A DNA stretch of 64,000 nt, taken from the NCBI GenBank assembly GCA_035517695.1, contig DATIYI010000267.1, positions 1 to 64,000 of the forward strand, written 5' to 3'. Origin of the DNA: DATFVJ01 sp035517695 (GTDB taxonomy: Bacteria > Actinomycetota > Actinomycetes > Streptosporangiales > Streptosporangiaceae). Below the pieces are notes generated by a model, which was given only the letters and a program-made list of their open reading frames with translations, was not told where the DNA came from and did not search any database. Position numbers and translations under genes: made by a program. Shown piece by piece: positions 26,765 to 35,702 of this stretch (positions within the stretch are counted from its first letter, which is position 1; every line of letters begins with the position of its first letter).

Positions 26765-28407
26765 ACCGGCGCGTGCTCCCGCGTTTGCGCCATCCCCGGT
26801 AGGTGCTCCACGTCCAAGACCCCCTGGAAGATCCAGTTGTCCAGCCACGCTTGTCGCAGTTGGTCGCCATGCAGCAGCGGCTGCACGCCCTTCCACCGCT
26901 CCTGAAGGAACTCCAGCATTGCCCTGTTGGCCTCCGACGCGGATAGTTTCATCGCCTGGTGGAGGATCCCGGTGGCACGGAAGGTGCAGAACCCGCCCTG
27001 GCACGGCCCCATCCCAAGGCGTAGGATCCGGCGGATGTCATCGAGGTTCGCCGTCCCGCGCTGAACCATCGCGTCCTCTAGACGGCCCCGCTGGATCAGC
27101 TCGCACTCGCAGATCAACTGGTCATCGTGCAGGGACGCCTCCCGGCGGGCCAGGCGCGAGCCCATCCAGTAGAAGCGGCCGTCCGCTGAGTCGGGCAGCG
27201 GCTCATCGGCGGTCCGGCAGGGCCGCTGCGTACCGAGCACGGTGCAGGCCGCGTCGACGGCGTCCTGAGCCATCAGCCGGAACGTGCAGAATTTGCCCCC
27301 GACGATGGTCAGGAACCGCTCCACACCATCGCGGTCACTGTGATCGAGCACGGCGTGCGCACGGGTCACGTCCCTGGACTGGGCGGGCAAGTCGTCCTGG
27401 AAGAGGGGGCGAACGCCTCCCCATACGCGCAGGGCCCTGGCCGCACGGAAGCCCGGCACGAGGTTCTCTCCCGCCTCGAGCATCTGGTCGATCTCGGCAT
27501 GGGAGATCGACCAGTCGTCCGGGTCGGCCACCTGGACGTCGGTCGTGCCGATGACGCTGACCGTGTGGATGGGCACGAGGATGTCCCCGTCGGACGGACT
27601 CTCGCACCGGTTCACCACGGTGTTGACGAGCCGGTGACTCATCGCAACCATGATCCCCTTGCCGGGGAGCACGTTGACCTTGCATCCCGCCATGGCCGCG
27701 ATGCGGCCGGCCCAAGCTCCGGTGGCGCTGATCACGACCTCCGCCCGGATCTGCACCTCGTCGCCCCCGGGCCCCCGGACCAGGGCCCCGGTCACGCGCG
27801 AGCCGTCGCGGGTCACCTTGACGACTTCGTGGTAGGGGAAAATCCGGGCGCCATGTTCCGCTGCCGATCGCACGGTGCTCCAGACGACCTGCCAGCAATC
27901 GACCGTCGCATCGGGAACGACCAGGGCCCGCGAGATCTGGGGGTTCAGCCGCGGTTCTCTCCGCAGGGCCTCCGCCACGGGGATCTCCTCGACCGGGATC
28001 CCCGTGGCGATGCACGCCTGCACGAACTGGTCGGCGTACCCCGGGTCGTCGATCGGCGTGGTAACGAACATGCCGCCGGTGTCCTCGATGCTGTCGGCGG
28101 CGATACGGCGCAGCGCCACGTTCTCCGCGAGGCACTCCTGCGCTGCCTTGGGGTCCTTCACCACATACCGGCCCCCCGAGTGCAGCAGGCCATGGAACCG
28201 GCCCGTGGTCCCTGTGGCCAGGTCTGCCCGCTCCACCAGGACGGTAGAGAACCCTCGCATTGCCGCGTCCCTGGCTATACCTGCCCCTGTCGATCCGCCC
28301 CCCATGACGAGAATTTCGCATTCGACAGGGCCAAGCCGGGCCTGCACCGGCGACGGGGCCCATGTGGGCCCCGTCGCCGGTGAGGCCGTTACGGCGGATG
28401 ACGTCAT
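26761..28407 (-). CDS. glpA: Anaerobic-type glycerol-3-phosphate dehydrogenase subunit A
   Basis: About 548 residues from ATG 28407 (MTSSAVTA). FAD fingerprint EILVMGGGSTGAGIARDAAM, then ERADLATGTTGRFHGLLHSG and GGKFCTFRLMAQDAVDAA, as in GlpA/GlpD. The C-terminal BFD-like domain carries cysteines CECELIQRG and GMGPCQGGFC, which separates GlpA from GlpD. It is the catalytic subunit that oxidises glycerol-3-phosphate. The start is 6 bp from the glpK stop, indicating cotranscription. Confidence 0.95.
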   Translation of the reverse strand: MTSSAVTASPATGPTWAPSPVQARLGPVECEILVMGGGSTGAGIARDAAMRGFSTVLVERADLATGTTGRFHGLLHSGGRYVVKDPKAAQECLAENVALRRIAADSIEDTGGMFVTTPIDDPGYADQFVQACIATGIPVEEIPVAEALRREPRLNPQISRALVVPDATVDCWQVVWSTVRSAAEHGARIFPYHEVVKVTRDGSRVTGALVRGPGGDEVQIRAEVVISATGAWAGRIAAMAGCKVNVLPGKGIMVAMSHRLVNTVVNRCESPSDGDILVPIHTVSVIGTTDVQVADPDDWSISHAEIDQMLEAGENLVPGFRAARALRVWGGVRPLFQDDLPAQSRDVTRAHAVLDHSDRDGVERFLTIVGGKFCTFRLMAQDAVDAACTVLGTQRPCRTADEPLPDSADGRFYWMGSRLARREASLHDDQLICECELIQRGRLEDAMVQRGTANLDDIRRILRLGMGPCQGGFCTFRATGILHQAMKLSASEANRAMLEFLQERWKGVQPLLHGDQLRQAWLDNWIFQGVLDVEHLPGMAQTREHAPV

Positions 28408-28412
28408 CGCTG

Positions 28413-29909
28413 CTACTCGACCCAGTCGAAGGTCCTGGTGACCGCTTTCTTCCACAAGGCGTACCCGCGGTCACGGTCAGCCTGATCCATGCGCGGCTCC
28501 CACTGCTTGTCCACGCCCCAGTTCGCCCGCAGGTCCTCGATCTCCCGCCAGAATCCAACGGCGAGCCCGGCCGCGTATGCGGCCCCGAGCGACGTCGTCT
28601 CAGGCACCGTCGGCCTGATCACGGGCACGTCAAGGATGTCGGCCTGGAACTGCATGAGCAGTTCGTTCACGACCATTCCGCCGTCGACCTTGAGCGAGGT
28701 CAGTTCTACTCCCGAGTCGGCGTTCATGGCGTCGACGACTTCCTTGCTCTGCCAGGCGGTGGCCTCCAGCGCGGCCCGGGCCAGGTTGCCCGCGGTAACG
28801 TACCGGGTCAGGCCGCAGACCACCCCGCGCGCGTCGCTGCGCCAGTAGGGCGCGAACAGCCCGGAGAACGCCGGCACGAAGTACACGCCACCATTGTCCT
28901 CCACGGATTTGGCCAGGCTCTCTATCTCGGCCGAGGACGCGATCAGCTTGAGGTTGTCCCGCAGCCACTGCACCAGCGCCCCGGTGATGGCGATGGATCC
29001 CTCCAGCATGTACACGGCCGGCTGGTCGCCGATCTTGTACCCCACTCCAGTGATGAGGCCGCTCTTCGAGTCCACCGGCGTGGTGCCCGTGTTCAGCAGG
29101 AGGAAGTTACCCGTGCCGTAGGTGTTCTTGGCCTCGCCCACGGAGAAGCAGGTCTGACCGAACAGGGCCGCCTGCTGGTCGCCAAGGTCACCAGCCACGG
29201 GCACGCCTGCCAGTGTCCCCACGGCCTCGCCGTAGACCTGGCTGGACGGCCGGATGTCGGGAAGCATGCTCCTCGGGATGCCCAGGGTCGACAAGATGGC
29301 GTCGTCCCATTGCAGCGTCCGCAGGTCCATCAGCATCGTGCGGCTGGCATTGGTCACGTCGGTGATGTGCACGCCGCCGTTCGTCCCGCCGGTCAGGTTC
29401 CAGATGCACCACGTGTCGATGTTGCCGAAGAGGAGGTCGCCGGCTTCGGCGCGCTGCCGTGCCCCTTCGACGTTGTCGAGCATCCACTTGATCTTGGGCC
29501 CGGAAAAGTAGGTGGCGATGGGCAGGCCCGTCGTGGCCCGGAACCTGTCCTGGCCTCCATCGGCGATGAGGTCGTTACAGATGCGGTCGGTCCTGGTGTC
29601 CTGCCACACGATTGCATTGTGGATTGGCTGGCCCGTGGACCGGTCCCACACCACGGTGGTCTCCCGCTGGTTGGTGACCCCGGCCGCGGCGAGATCTCCG
29701 GCGGACAGCCCAGCCTTCTGTAGGGCTCCCTGGATGACGTCCTGGCTGCTCCGCCAGATCTCGGTGGCGTCGTGCTCCACCCACCCCGGCTTCGGGTAGA
29801 TCTGCTCATGTTCTTTCTGGTCGATGGACACCACCTTGCCCTGATGGTCGAAAATCATGAAGCGAGTGGAGGTCGTGCCCTGGTCAAGCGCCCCTACGTA
29901 GTCCGCCAT
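28413..29909 (-). CDS. glpK: Glycerol kinase
   Basis: A 498-residue FGGY-family kinase. N-terminal phosphate loop YVGALDQGTTSTRFMIFD, glycerol-binding WVEHDATEIWRSSQDV, and C-terminal ATP-site KVDGGMVVNELLMQFQADIL. It phosphorylates imported glycerol to glycerol-3-phosphate in the cytoplasm, feeding GlpABC, PgsA and the acyltransferases of the same operon. The 42-bp gap to dhaL is the widest before the glpC/dhaM junction, but I see no terminator in it. Confidence 0.97.
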   Translation of the reverse strand: MADYVGALDQGTTSTRFMIFDHQGKVVSIDQKEHEQIYPKPGWVEHDATEIWRSSQDVIQGALQKAGLSAGDLAAAGVTNQRETTVVWDRSTGQPIHNAIVWQDTRTDRICNDLIADGGQDRFRATTGLPIATYFSGPKIKWMLDNVEGARQRAEAGDLLFGNIDTWCIWNLTGGTNGGVHITDVTNASRTMLMDLRTLQWDDAILSTLGIPRSMLPDIRPSSQVYGEAVGTLAGVPVAGDLGDQQAALFGQTCFSVGEAKNTYGTGNFLLLNTGTTPVDSKSGLITGVGYKIGDQPAVYMLEGSIAITGALVQWLRDNLKLIASSAEIESLAKSVEDNGGVYFVPAFSGLFAPYWRSDARGVVCGLTRYVTAGNLARAALEATAWQSKEVVDAMNADSGVELTSLKVDGGMVVNELLMQFQADILDVPVIRPTVPETTSLGAAYAAGLAVGFWREIEDLRANWGVDKQWEPRMDQADRDRGYALWKKAVTRTFDWVE

Positions 29910-29951
29910 CTGTATCCGTCTCCTTAGTCCTTGTCCTTCCCAGCCTGAGCG

Positions 29952-30596
29952 CTACTGACCACCCTGCTCGCCGAGCGTCTCGGCCGCGGTCCGGACCAGC
30001 AGCCAGGAGGAGGTGGCCCCGGGGTCCTGGTGGCCGGCGCTTCGCTCGCCCAGATAGCTCGCACGCCCCTTGCGCGCCACCAGCGGGGTGGTTGCCTTCA
30101 TGCCGTTCTCGGCCGCTTCCGCCGACCGGCGGAGCGCGTCCGGCAGCGCCGCCCCTTCTCCCAGCGCGGCCTCGAGGGCCTCCACCGCGGGGGTTAGGGC
30201 GTCGACCATTGTCTTGTCTTTTAGTTCTGCCTTACCCAGGGTCCGTACGCCCGCCAACCCGGCGGCCAGGGCAGCGGCCCAGTCGTCGGCCGACAGCTCG
30301 GGCTTACCTGCGGTGGCGGCTCCCATCCGGAGGAACAGGGTTCCGTACAGCGGGCCGCTCGCTCCGCCGACCGTCGAGACCAGGGCCATGCCGACGGTCT
30401 TGAACAGCGCACCCACATCGGGGTCGGTGACCGCATCGATCTTGGCGCGGGCGGCCTTCATTCCCCGGTTCATGTTGATGCCATGATCGGCGTCACCGAT
30501 GGCCGAGTCCAGCTCGGTCAGATAGTCCTTGTTCTCCGCGACCGCCTCGGCGAATGCCTGGATCCAGTCCCGTGCCTTACTGAACGAGACAGGCAC
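29952..30596 (-). CDS. dhaL: Dihydroxyacetone kinase ADP-binding subunit
   Basis: A 214-residue DhaL. The magnesium/ADP site is ELDSAIGDADHGINMNRGM (clustered Asp), followed by VGGASGPLYGTLFLRMG and KDKTMVDALTPAVEAL. In PTS-type systems DhaL keeps its ADP bound and is rephosphorylated by DhaM, then passes phosphate to dihydroxyacetone on DhaK. It has a GTG start immediately after the dhaK stop, with no gap. Confidence 0.95.
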   Translation of the reverse strand: MPVSFSKARDWIQAFAEAVAENKDYLTELDSAIGDADHGINMNRGMKAARAKIDAVTDPDVGALFKTVGMALVSTVGGASGPLYGTLFLRMGAATAGKPELSADDWAAALAAGLAGVRTLGKAELKDKTMVDALTPAVEALEAALGEGAALPDALRRSAEAAENGMKATTPLVARKGRASYLGERSAGHQDPGATSSWLLVRTAAETLGEQGGQ

Positions 30597-31598
30597 CTAC
30601 ACGCACCACCGAAGGCCCGGGGTGTTGACGGGGGCGTCCCACAGCGCCGTCATCTCGTCGTCGAGCTTGAGCAGCGTGATCGAGCATCCTTGCATCTCCA
30701 GGGACGTGATGTACGGGCCGATCAGGTTCCGGCTGATCTCGATGCCGCGCGCGGACAGGAAACGGCCGAGCTCGTTGTACACGATGTACAGCTCGATGAG
30801 CGGGGTTCCCCCCATACTGTTGACGAAGGCCAGTACCCGGTCGCCCGCGGAGAACGGCAGGTCGTCGGCGACCGGCGTCGCGAGCATCTCCACCACTTCA
30901 CTGGCCGGCGCCACCGTTTTGCGCTCCCGGCCCGGCTCTCCATGGATGCCGATGCCGATCTCCATCTCCGTTGGCCCAAGCTCGAAGGTGGGCTTGCCCG
31001 CCGCGGGCACCGTGCACGGTGTGAGGGCCATGCCCATGCTGCGCGCGTTCGCGTTGACCCTGCGGCACAGGTCGGCCACCTCCGCCAGGGGCCTGCGCTG
31101 TTCCGCCGCCGCGCCACAGATCTTTTCCGCGAGCACAGTCGCCCCGACGCCGCGGCGCCCCGCGGTGTACAGGCTGTCCTGCACGGCGACGTCGTCGTCG
31201 ATCACCACGGCAGCCACGTCGATATTCTCGGCCCCGGCCAAGTCGGCGGCCATCTCGAAATTCATGATGTCGCCGGTGTAGTTCTTCACGATGTGCAGGA
31301 CGCCCGCCCCGCCGTCGACGGCCTTCGTGGCCGCCAGCATCTGGTCCGGGGTGGGCGAGGTGAACACCTCACCGGGGCAGGCCGCGTCCAGCATTCCCAT
31401 GCCGACGAAGCCGCCGTGCATGGGCTCGTGGCCCGAGCCGCCCCCGGACACCAAGGCGACCTTGCCCCGCACCGGGGCGTCGGCCCTGACAATGTAGTTC
31501 GGGTCGGTCACCACCCGGACGAGGTCCTTGTGAGCCGCGGCGAACCCCTGCAGCGCCTCGCTGACCACATCGTCGGTGTTGTTGATGAGCTTCTTCAT
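30597..31598 (-). CDS. dhaK: Dihydroxyacetone kinase substrate-binding subunit
   Basis: About 333 residues, start ATG 31598 placed by GGAGGA 7 bp upstream. It has MKKLINNTDDVVSEALQGFA, VALVSGGGSGHEPMHGGFVG and GIGIHGEPGRER, whose His forms the covalent hemiaminal with dihydroxyacetone. Together with DhaL and the DhaM fusion it phosphorylates dihydroxyacetone at the expense of PEP. No glycerol dehydrogenase (gldA/dhaD type) is visible, so the dihydroxyacetone source is outside this window. Confidence 0.95.
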   Translation of the reverse strand: MKKLINNTDDVVSEALQGFAAAHKDLVRVVTDPNYIVRADAPVRGKVALVSGGGSGHEPMHGGFVGMGMLDAACPGEVFTSPTPDQMLAATKAVDGGAGVLHIVKNYTGDIMNFEMAADLAGAENIDVAAVVIDDDVAVQDSLYTAGRRGVGATVLAEKICGAAAEQRRPLAEVADLCRRVNANARSMGMALTPCTVPAAGKPTFELGPTEMEIGIGIHGEPGRERKTVAPASEVVEMLATPVADDLPFSAGDRVLAFVNSMGGTPLIELYIVYNELGRFLSARGIEISRNLIGPYITSLEMQGCSITLLKLDDEMTALWDAPVNTPGLRWCV

Positions 31599-31696
31599 GT
31601 GGGACTCCTCCGAATGACTTTGCCCAAGCACACGGGCCGACTTCCGGTTCGGGCGGGGCTAACCGGGTTTCCCGGCCGCCCCGCCCTCGTGCCTGG

Positions 31697-32674
31697 CTAC
31701 CTGCCGCCAGCCTCGGCGATGTTCTCCTCGATCGCAGGTCCGGGCTCCGGCCCTTCAGGCGGTGCCCCCAGCAGCCTGGAGTGCAGGACGTCGCCGATGA
31801 AGAAGTCGTACAGGAGGATGCCGATGACGCCTCCTATGAGGGGGCCCACGATCGGTACCCAGAAGTAGTTGCTGAAGTGGAAGGTCCCCATATGGTAGGT
31901 CCCGGGTAGGGCCACCTTTCCCCACCCCGCGAAGAAGGCGAATAGCCGGGGCCCGAAGTCACGGGCCGGGTTGATGGCGTATCCCGCGTTGGCGCCATAG
32001 GACATGCCGATGGCTGCCACGGCAAAGCCGACGATCAGTGGCGTCATGTTCGACCCAACCGCCTGGTTCCTGGCGTCAATGACCGCCGCGACGAAGATCA
32101 GCAGGAATGCCGTGCCGGCGATCTGGTCGATCAGTGGCCAGGCCAACGCCCCGTGGAAGTACGTGGCAGGGAACGTCGCGAAGATCGAGTAGCTGGCCAG
32201 CGCCTGTCCGCCACTCTTCGGCGTGTGGGCCGCGAGGTTGAACGCGTCGATCGCGCTGTGGTACACGAGGAAAACCAGGGCGGCCCCGACGAACGCGCCG
32301 AGCAGCTGAGCGCCCCAGTACGGCAGGACCCGTGCCCACGCGAACTTACGCCTGACGGCAAAGGCCAGTGTCACGGCGGGGTTAAGGTGGGCACCGCTGA
32401 TACCTCCCGCCACCCACACGCCGAACGCGACGGCCATCGCCCATCCCCACGTGATCAGCAGCCAGTCACCGGCCGCGTCGAAGATCACTGTTGGACCTGA
32501 GGTACGTCCGGAGCCAGGCAGGGCGGCCACGGCCATGGCCACCACGCCGTCCCCGAAGGAGATCAGGACGAATACCCCGAAGAATTCGGCTAGCAGTTCA
32601 CCGTACAAGCCACTGATTCGCCCGACCCGGCGTCCTTCGCCATGCATTGGGCGCAATGGGGTTATATCGGCCAC
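31697..32674 (-). CDS. glpF: Glycerol facilitator (aquaglyceroporin)
   Basis: About 325 residues from GTG 32674, chosen because GGGAGGG lies 6 bp upstream and the sequence above it is repetitive DNA. MIP-family protein with six membrane helices and both pore motifs: GAHLNPAVTLAF and GYAINPARDFGPR. The Asp after the second NPA is typical of glycerol channels rather than strict water channels. First gene of the glycerol operon. Residues near the middle and C terminus are longer than in E. coli GlpF. Confidence 0.93.
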   Translation of the reverse strand: MADITPLRPMHGEGRRVGRISGLYGELLAEFFGVFVLISFGDGVVAMAVAALPGSGRTSGPTVIFDAAGDWLLITWGWAMAVAFGVWVAGGISGAHLNPAVTLAFAVRRKFAWARVLPYWGAQLLGAFVGAALVFLVYHSAIDAFNLAAHTPKSGGQALASYSIFATFPATYFHGALAWPLIDQIAGTAFLLIFVAAVIDARNQAVGSNMTPLIVGFAVAAIGMSYGANAGYAINPARDFGPRLFAFFAGWGKVALPGTYHMGTFHFSNYFWVPIVGPLIGGVIGILLYDFFIGDVLHSRLLGAPPEGPEPGPAIEENIAEAGGR

Positions 32675-32690
32675 TATCACCCTCCCACTT

Positions 32691-32820
32691 GAGCGCGGTC
32701 CGCCAGGGTTAGGCCCACGGATTTGGGCTGAGCGCGATCCGCTAATGATTAGGTTGAGTGCGGTCCGCTGATTAGGCTGAGCACGGTCCGCCAATGATTA
32801 GGCAAAGCAGCATCCGCCAG
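32691..32820. repeat. Cluster of about 26-bp direct repeats upstream of the glycerol operon
   Basis: Five imperfect direct repeats begin at 32691, 32730, 32756, 32779 and 32805. The shared core is GAGCRCGGTCCGC followed, in the middle copies, by AATGATTAGG. Copies 2 to 4 are contiguous (26, 23 and 26 bp). They end 17 bp above the glpF start, in the region where the operon promoter must be. Both a regulator-binding array and simple tandem duplication are possible; the graded divergence and AT-rich TGATTAG segments favour a functional array. Confidence 0.8.
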
Positions 32821-33341
32821 TAACCACCACAGGCCGCCGAGCCCGAATCTCACGGACATCTGCTCTGACGTCCCACCCTCCCATCGGGTCTCGCGTCGCA
32901 AGATCCAAGCCGTATAAAATCTGAATACACCTGCCAAAGCGACCATGTCAACGGTTGCGTGCTGGATCTTCGAAGTTAGCCGGACGCGCTGTCACATGAT
33001 TACATTTCGTGACCAGGCGCGGTGAAGTGCAGGCGGCGGGGTCCGCACTGTAGCGCCATCGTGATACCCCGCGTGCCGATGATCGAAACGCTCGCTGCCG
33101 TGCATGGCCGTCCCCGCGCTCGCCGACGGGAAGGTGCCGGGACCTGCTTGCCGGAGGTGGTCGTGCCATGCCTGGCGCAACACGGACCGTAGTGGCGGGC
33201 TTGCCAGTCGCGGCAGAGACCGGCCCCTGGAAGCCGCCGGGTATCGCCCCGCCGCGGCCGCCTAGCTCGACCGGCGAGTGAAAAGGGCTGAATCGGGCGT
33301 CCGCCGGGCGAACCAATACCATTGTCCCATTTGGAGGAGAC
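32821..33341. other. Divergent intergenic region between glpF and plsC
   Basis: About 520 bp, with an AT-richer patch at 32915-32935 (TATAAAATCTGAAT) that could be a promoter element. A 38-codon open frame near 33168 has no support. No terminator or RNA gene is recognisable. Confidence 0.4.
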
Positions 33342-34031
33342 ATGGTGGAAGAGCGTCACCCGATCATGGATGGCTCTCCGGTCTTCTGGGCGGCCTTCAA
33401 GTTCGTGCTCCTGGGTCCTGTACTCCACCTGCTTTTCCGCCCTAAGGTCACCGGTCTCGAGCACATTCCGGCCGAGGGCGGGGCTCTCGTGGCAGCCAAT
33501 CACGTGTCGTTCCTGGATCCGCTTCTGCTGCCACTCGTGGTGCCACGGCGGCGGGTGATGTTCCTTACCAAGATGAAGTACATCAACAGGTCATCTCTGC
33601 GCTGGTTTATTCGGGGCGCCGGCGCCATCCCAGTGGCCACCGACGATCGGGATGCCGCCGGCGAGGTGGTGGCGGCGGGGGTCCATGCCGTCCGGCGGGG
33701 CAGGTTGGTAGGGATCTTTCCCGAAGGCACCCGGTCACGGGATGGCCGGCTGCAGCGAGGGAAGACGGGGGTGGCCCGGATCGCTATTGAGGCGGGTGTA
33801 CCCGTGATCCCTGCCGGAATCGTCGGAACGAACCGGGCGTTCCCGCCAGGAGCCAGGCTGCCCCGGCCTCGCTCGGTGCAGATCAAGTTCGGCCCTTCCA
33901 TCCGGTTTGCGGCTCCGGCCGGTACAGTTCCTGACCCGCCGGTGAGCCGGCGCGCCACCGATGAGGTCATGGGCGCCATCCAGGCGCTGTCCGGCCAGCA
34001 GGTCAGCACCGATCCAGCGTCCGAGGACTGA
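33342..34031 (+). CDS. plsC: 1-acylglycerol-3-phosphate acyltransferase (PlsC type)
   Basis: A 229-residue PlsC with NHVSFLDPLLLPLV (HX4D), GRLVGIFPEGTRSRDGRLQ and VPVIPAGIVGTNRAFPP. A GGAGGAG precedes ATG 33342, fixing the start. It converges on a second acyltransferase gene, with a long palindromic terminator between them. This pair sits where Streptomyces has one plsC next to cofC. Confidence 0.92.
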   Translation: MVEERHPIMDGSPVFWAAFKFVLLGPVLHLLFRPKVTGLEHIPAEGGALVAANHVSFLDPLLLPLVVPRRRVMFLTKMKYINRSSLRWFIRGAGAIPVATDDRDAAGEVVAAGVHAVRRGRLVGIFPEGTRSRDGRLQRGKTGVARIAIEAGVPVIPAGIVGTNRAFPPGARLPRPRSVQIKFGPSIRFAAPAGTVPDPPVSRRATDEVMGAIQALSGQQVSTDPASED

Positions 34032-34058
34032 CCGCGCGAGCCCGAAGCGGTTCGGTCC

Positions 34059-34095
34059 GGCCCCGGTACCTGGCCCCGGGCCAGGTACCGGGGCC
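34059..34095. terminator. Long palindrome, bidirectional terminator between two plsC genes
   Basis: Two perfect 18-bp arms (GGCCCCGGTACCTGGCCC and its complement) around a single base. It begins 28 bp after one plsC stop and ends 35 bp before the other. Such a loop-less hairpin is either a bidirectional terminator or a palindromic repeat element. Confidence 0.85.
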
Positions 34096-34129
34096 AGACC
34101 GGGCGAGCCTGGCCCGGTCCTCGCTGTAG

Positions 34130-34879
34130 CTAGGCGCGCGATCCGCTGCCCGCCTCGAGCCGCTGCGGATCGTAAGGGGCGGCGGGCGGCTGCTTCCCGC
34201 GCAGCCCGGCAAGCAACCCGGTGATGTCACGCATCACCGTCGCGGTGGCAGCTCGCAGCGTCGCCGCATCAACCGGCTTGTCGCGAAATTCGGACAGATC
34301 GACCGGTGGCCCGGCCACCATGCGGATGGTCCTGCGCGGGAACAGGTGCGGCGTCTTGCTCCCGTACGGCAGCACGTTCTGGGTGCCCCAGTGCGCAATG
34401 GGGATGACCGGCGCACCCGTGCTGAGGGCCAGCCGGGCGACACCGGTCTTCGCGGTCATCGGCCACAGGTCGGGATCCCGGGTACAGGTCGCCTCGGGGT
34501 AGACGATGACGCAGGCTCCATCCGCGATGCCACGCTCGGCGTCCTTGAGCACGGCAGCGGCGTCTGTCTGGCCGCGGTGGACCGGAAGCTGGCCGAGCTT
34601 AGTCACGATCGAGCCCAGCACCCTGATCTTGAAGATAGTGTCCTTCGCCAGGAATACGGGGTAACGGCCGGACTCGTGGCTGAACAGCATCACGGCGAAC
34701 ACATCTGCGTACGAGACGTGGTTGGGCGCCAGGATCAGCCCGCCGGCCTGCGGGATGTTCTGCTGGCCCGCCCAGTCGCGCTTGAGCAGCAACCGGAGCG
34801 TCGGGCGCAGCAGGACGACGGACACCATTCGCCAGGCGCGCGAGTACGAGTACCCGGGATCTGGCTGCTTTCCCGCCAC
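34130..34879 (-). CDS. 1-acylglycerol-3-phosphate acyltransferase family protein
   Basis: About 249 residues from GTG 34879, supported by AGGAG 8 bp upstream (the frame is open to 34957). It has NHVSYADVFAVMLFS (HX4D) and, in place of the usual EGTR block, YPEATCTRDPDLWPMTAKTG. The G-to-A change in motif III is shared by a subgroup of actinobacterial homologues as I recall them, so I do not take it as inactivating. The adjacent divergent cofC matches the Streptomyces arrangement, making this the likely ancestral plsC of the locus. Confidence 0.87.
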   Translation of the reverse strand: MAGKQPDPGYSYSRAWRMVSVVLLRPTLRLLLKRDWAGQQNIPQAGGLILAPNHVSYADVFAVMLFSHESGRYPVFLAKDTIFKIRVLGSIVTKLGQLPVHRGQTDAAAVLKDAERGIADGACVIVYPEATCTRDPDLWPMTAKTGVARLALSTGAPVIPIAHWGTQNVLPYGSKTPHLFPRRTIRMVAGPPVDLSEFRDKPVDAATLRAATATVMRDITGLLAGLRGKQPPAAPYDPQRLEAGSGSRA

Positions 34880-35022
34880 ACCTGTCTCCTGCCGTGAGTA
34901 TCCCCGCACGTAACCTTGTGGTCTGTAGGAGGAGTCTTCGTTGGCTGCGCCGTCCACTACAACCCGTCACAGACCGCGAGTCTCGCGGCTGCGCGCGCAT
35001 AGTGTCGAGGCAGGATCATCTT

Positions 35023-35688
35023 ATGAGGGCTGAGGGTCCGCTCACCTGGTCTCTTGTGGTCCCGGTCAAGCTGCTGGCCCGGGCCAAGTCCCGGCTGGCC
35101 ACGCTGGCAGGCGCGGACAGGCCGGCGCTGGCTCTTGCCGTCGCGGCAGACACGGTTAGGGCCGCGCTCGGTTGCCCGCGGGTGCGGCACGTCATCGTTG
35201 TCACCGACGACGAACTCGCGGCGCGGGAACTTGGCAGGCTCGGGGCCGTCGTGATCCGTGACGGGCCAGCTGCCGGGTTGAACCCGGCACTCGAATACGG
35301 GGCGGCGCAGGCCGCCTGCCGCGATCCAAGGTCAGGGATCGCGGCCCTTTCCGCGGACCTGCCCGCGCTGAGGCCGGCCGAGCTCGACCGGGCACTGCGG
35401 CAGGCGGCCCGCTGGCCGCAGGCGATCGTCCCTGACAGCTCCGGGCTTGGCACGACGCTTTACACCACCCGGCCAGGCATCCCGTTCCGGCCGAGATTCG
35501 GCCCGGCGTCGCGGCGCAGGCACGTGGCCGCTGGTGCCCGCGAGATCAGCCGCGACGACCTGCCAGGGCTGCGCCGCGATGTGGATACAGCGGCAGACCT
35601 GGACGAGGCGGCGGCGCTCGGGCTTGGTCCCGCGACAGCGCCCTTGGCGGCCCGGCTCCTGCGTCGCCCGGACACCGCGCGACGCTAG
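35023..35688 (+). CDS. cofC: 2-phospho-L-lactate guanylyltransferase
   Basis: About 221 residues, starting at ATG 35023 (MRAEGPLTWSLVVPVKLLAR). Nucleotidyltransferase fold: VVPVKLLARAKSRL, VIVVTDDELAARELGRLGAV, SGIAALSADLPALRPAEL and IVPDSSGLGTTLYTTRPG. It activates 2-phospholactate or phosphoenolpyruvate with a nucleotide for coenzyme F420 synthesis. An F420-dependent-type PPOX protein is encoded later in the window. Confidence 0.93.
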   Translation: MRAEGPLTWSLVVPVKLLARAKSRLATLAGADRPALALAVAADTVRAALGCPRVRHVIVVTDDELAARELGRLGAVVIRDGPAAGLNPALEYGAAQAACRDPRSGIAALSADLPALRPAELDRALRQAARWPQAIVPDSSGLGTTLYTTRPGIPFRPRFGPASRRRHVAAGAREISRDDLPGLRRDVDTAADLDEAAALGLGPATAPLAARLLRRPDTARR

Positions 35689-35702
35689 GGCGCGCCGGTC
35701 AT

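Noticed and set aside
19132..32820. Horizontally acquired metabolic island
   Set aside because: No integrase, tRNA target or clear base-composition change at either end, so I describe it as an operon and leave transfer open.
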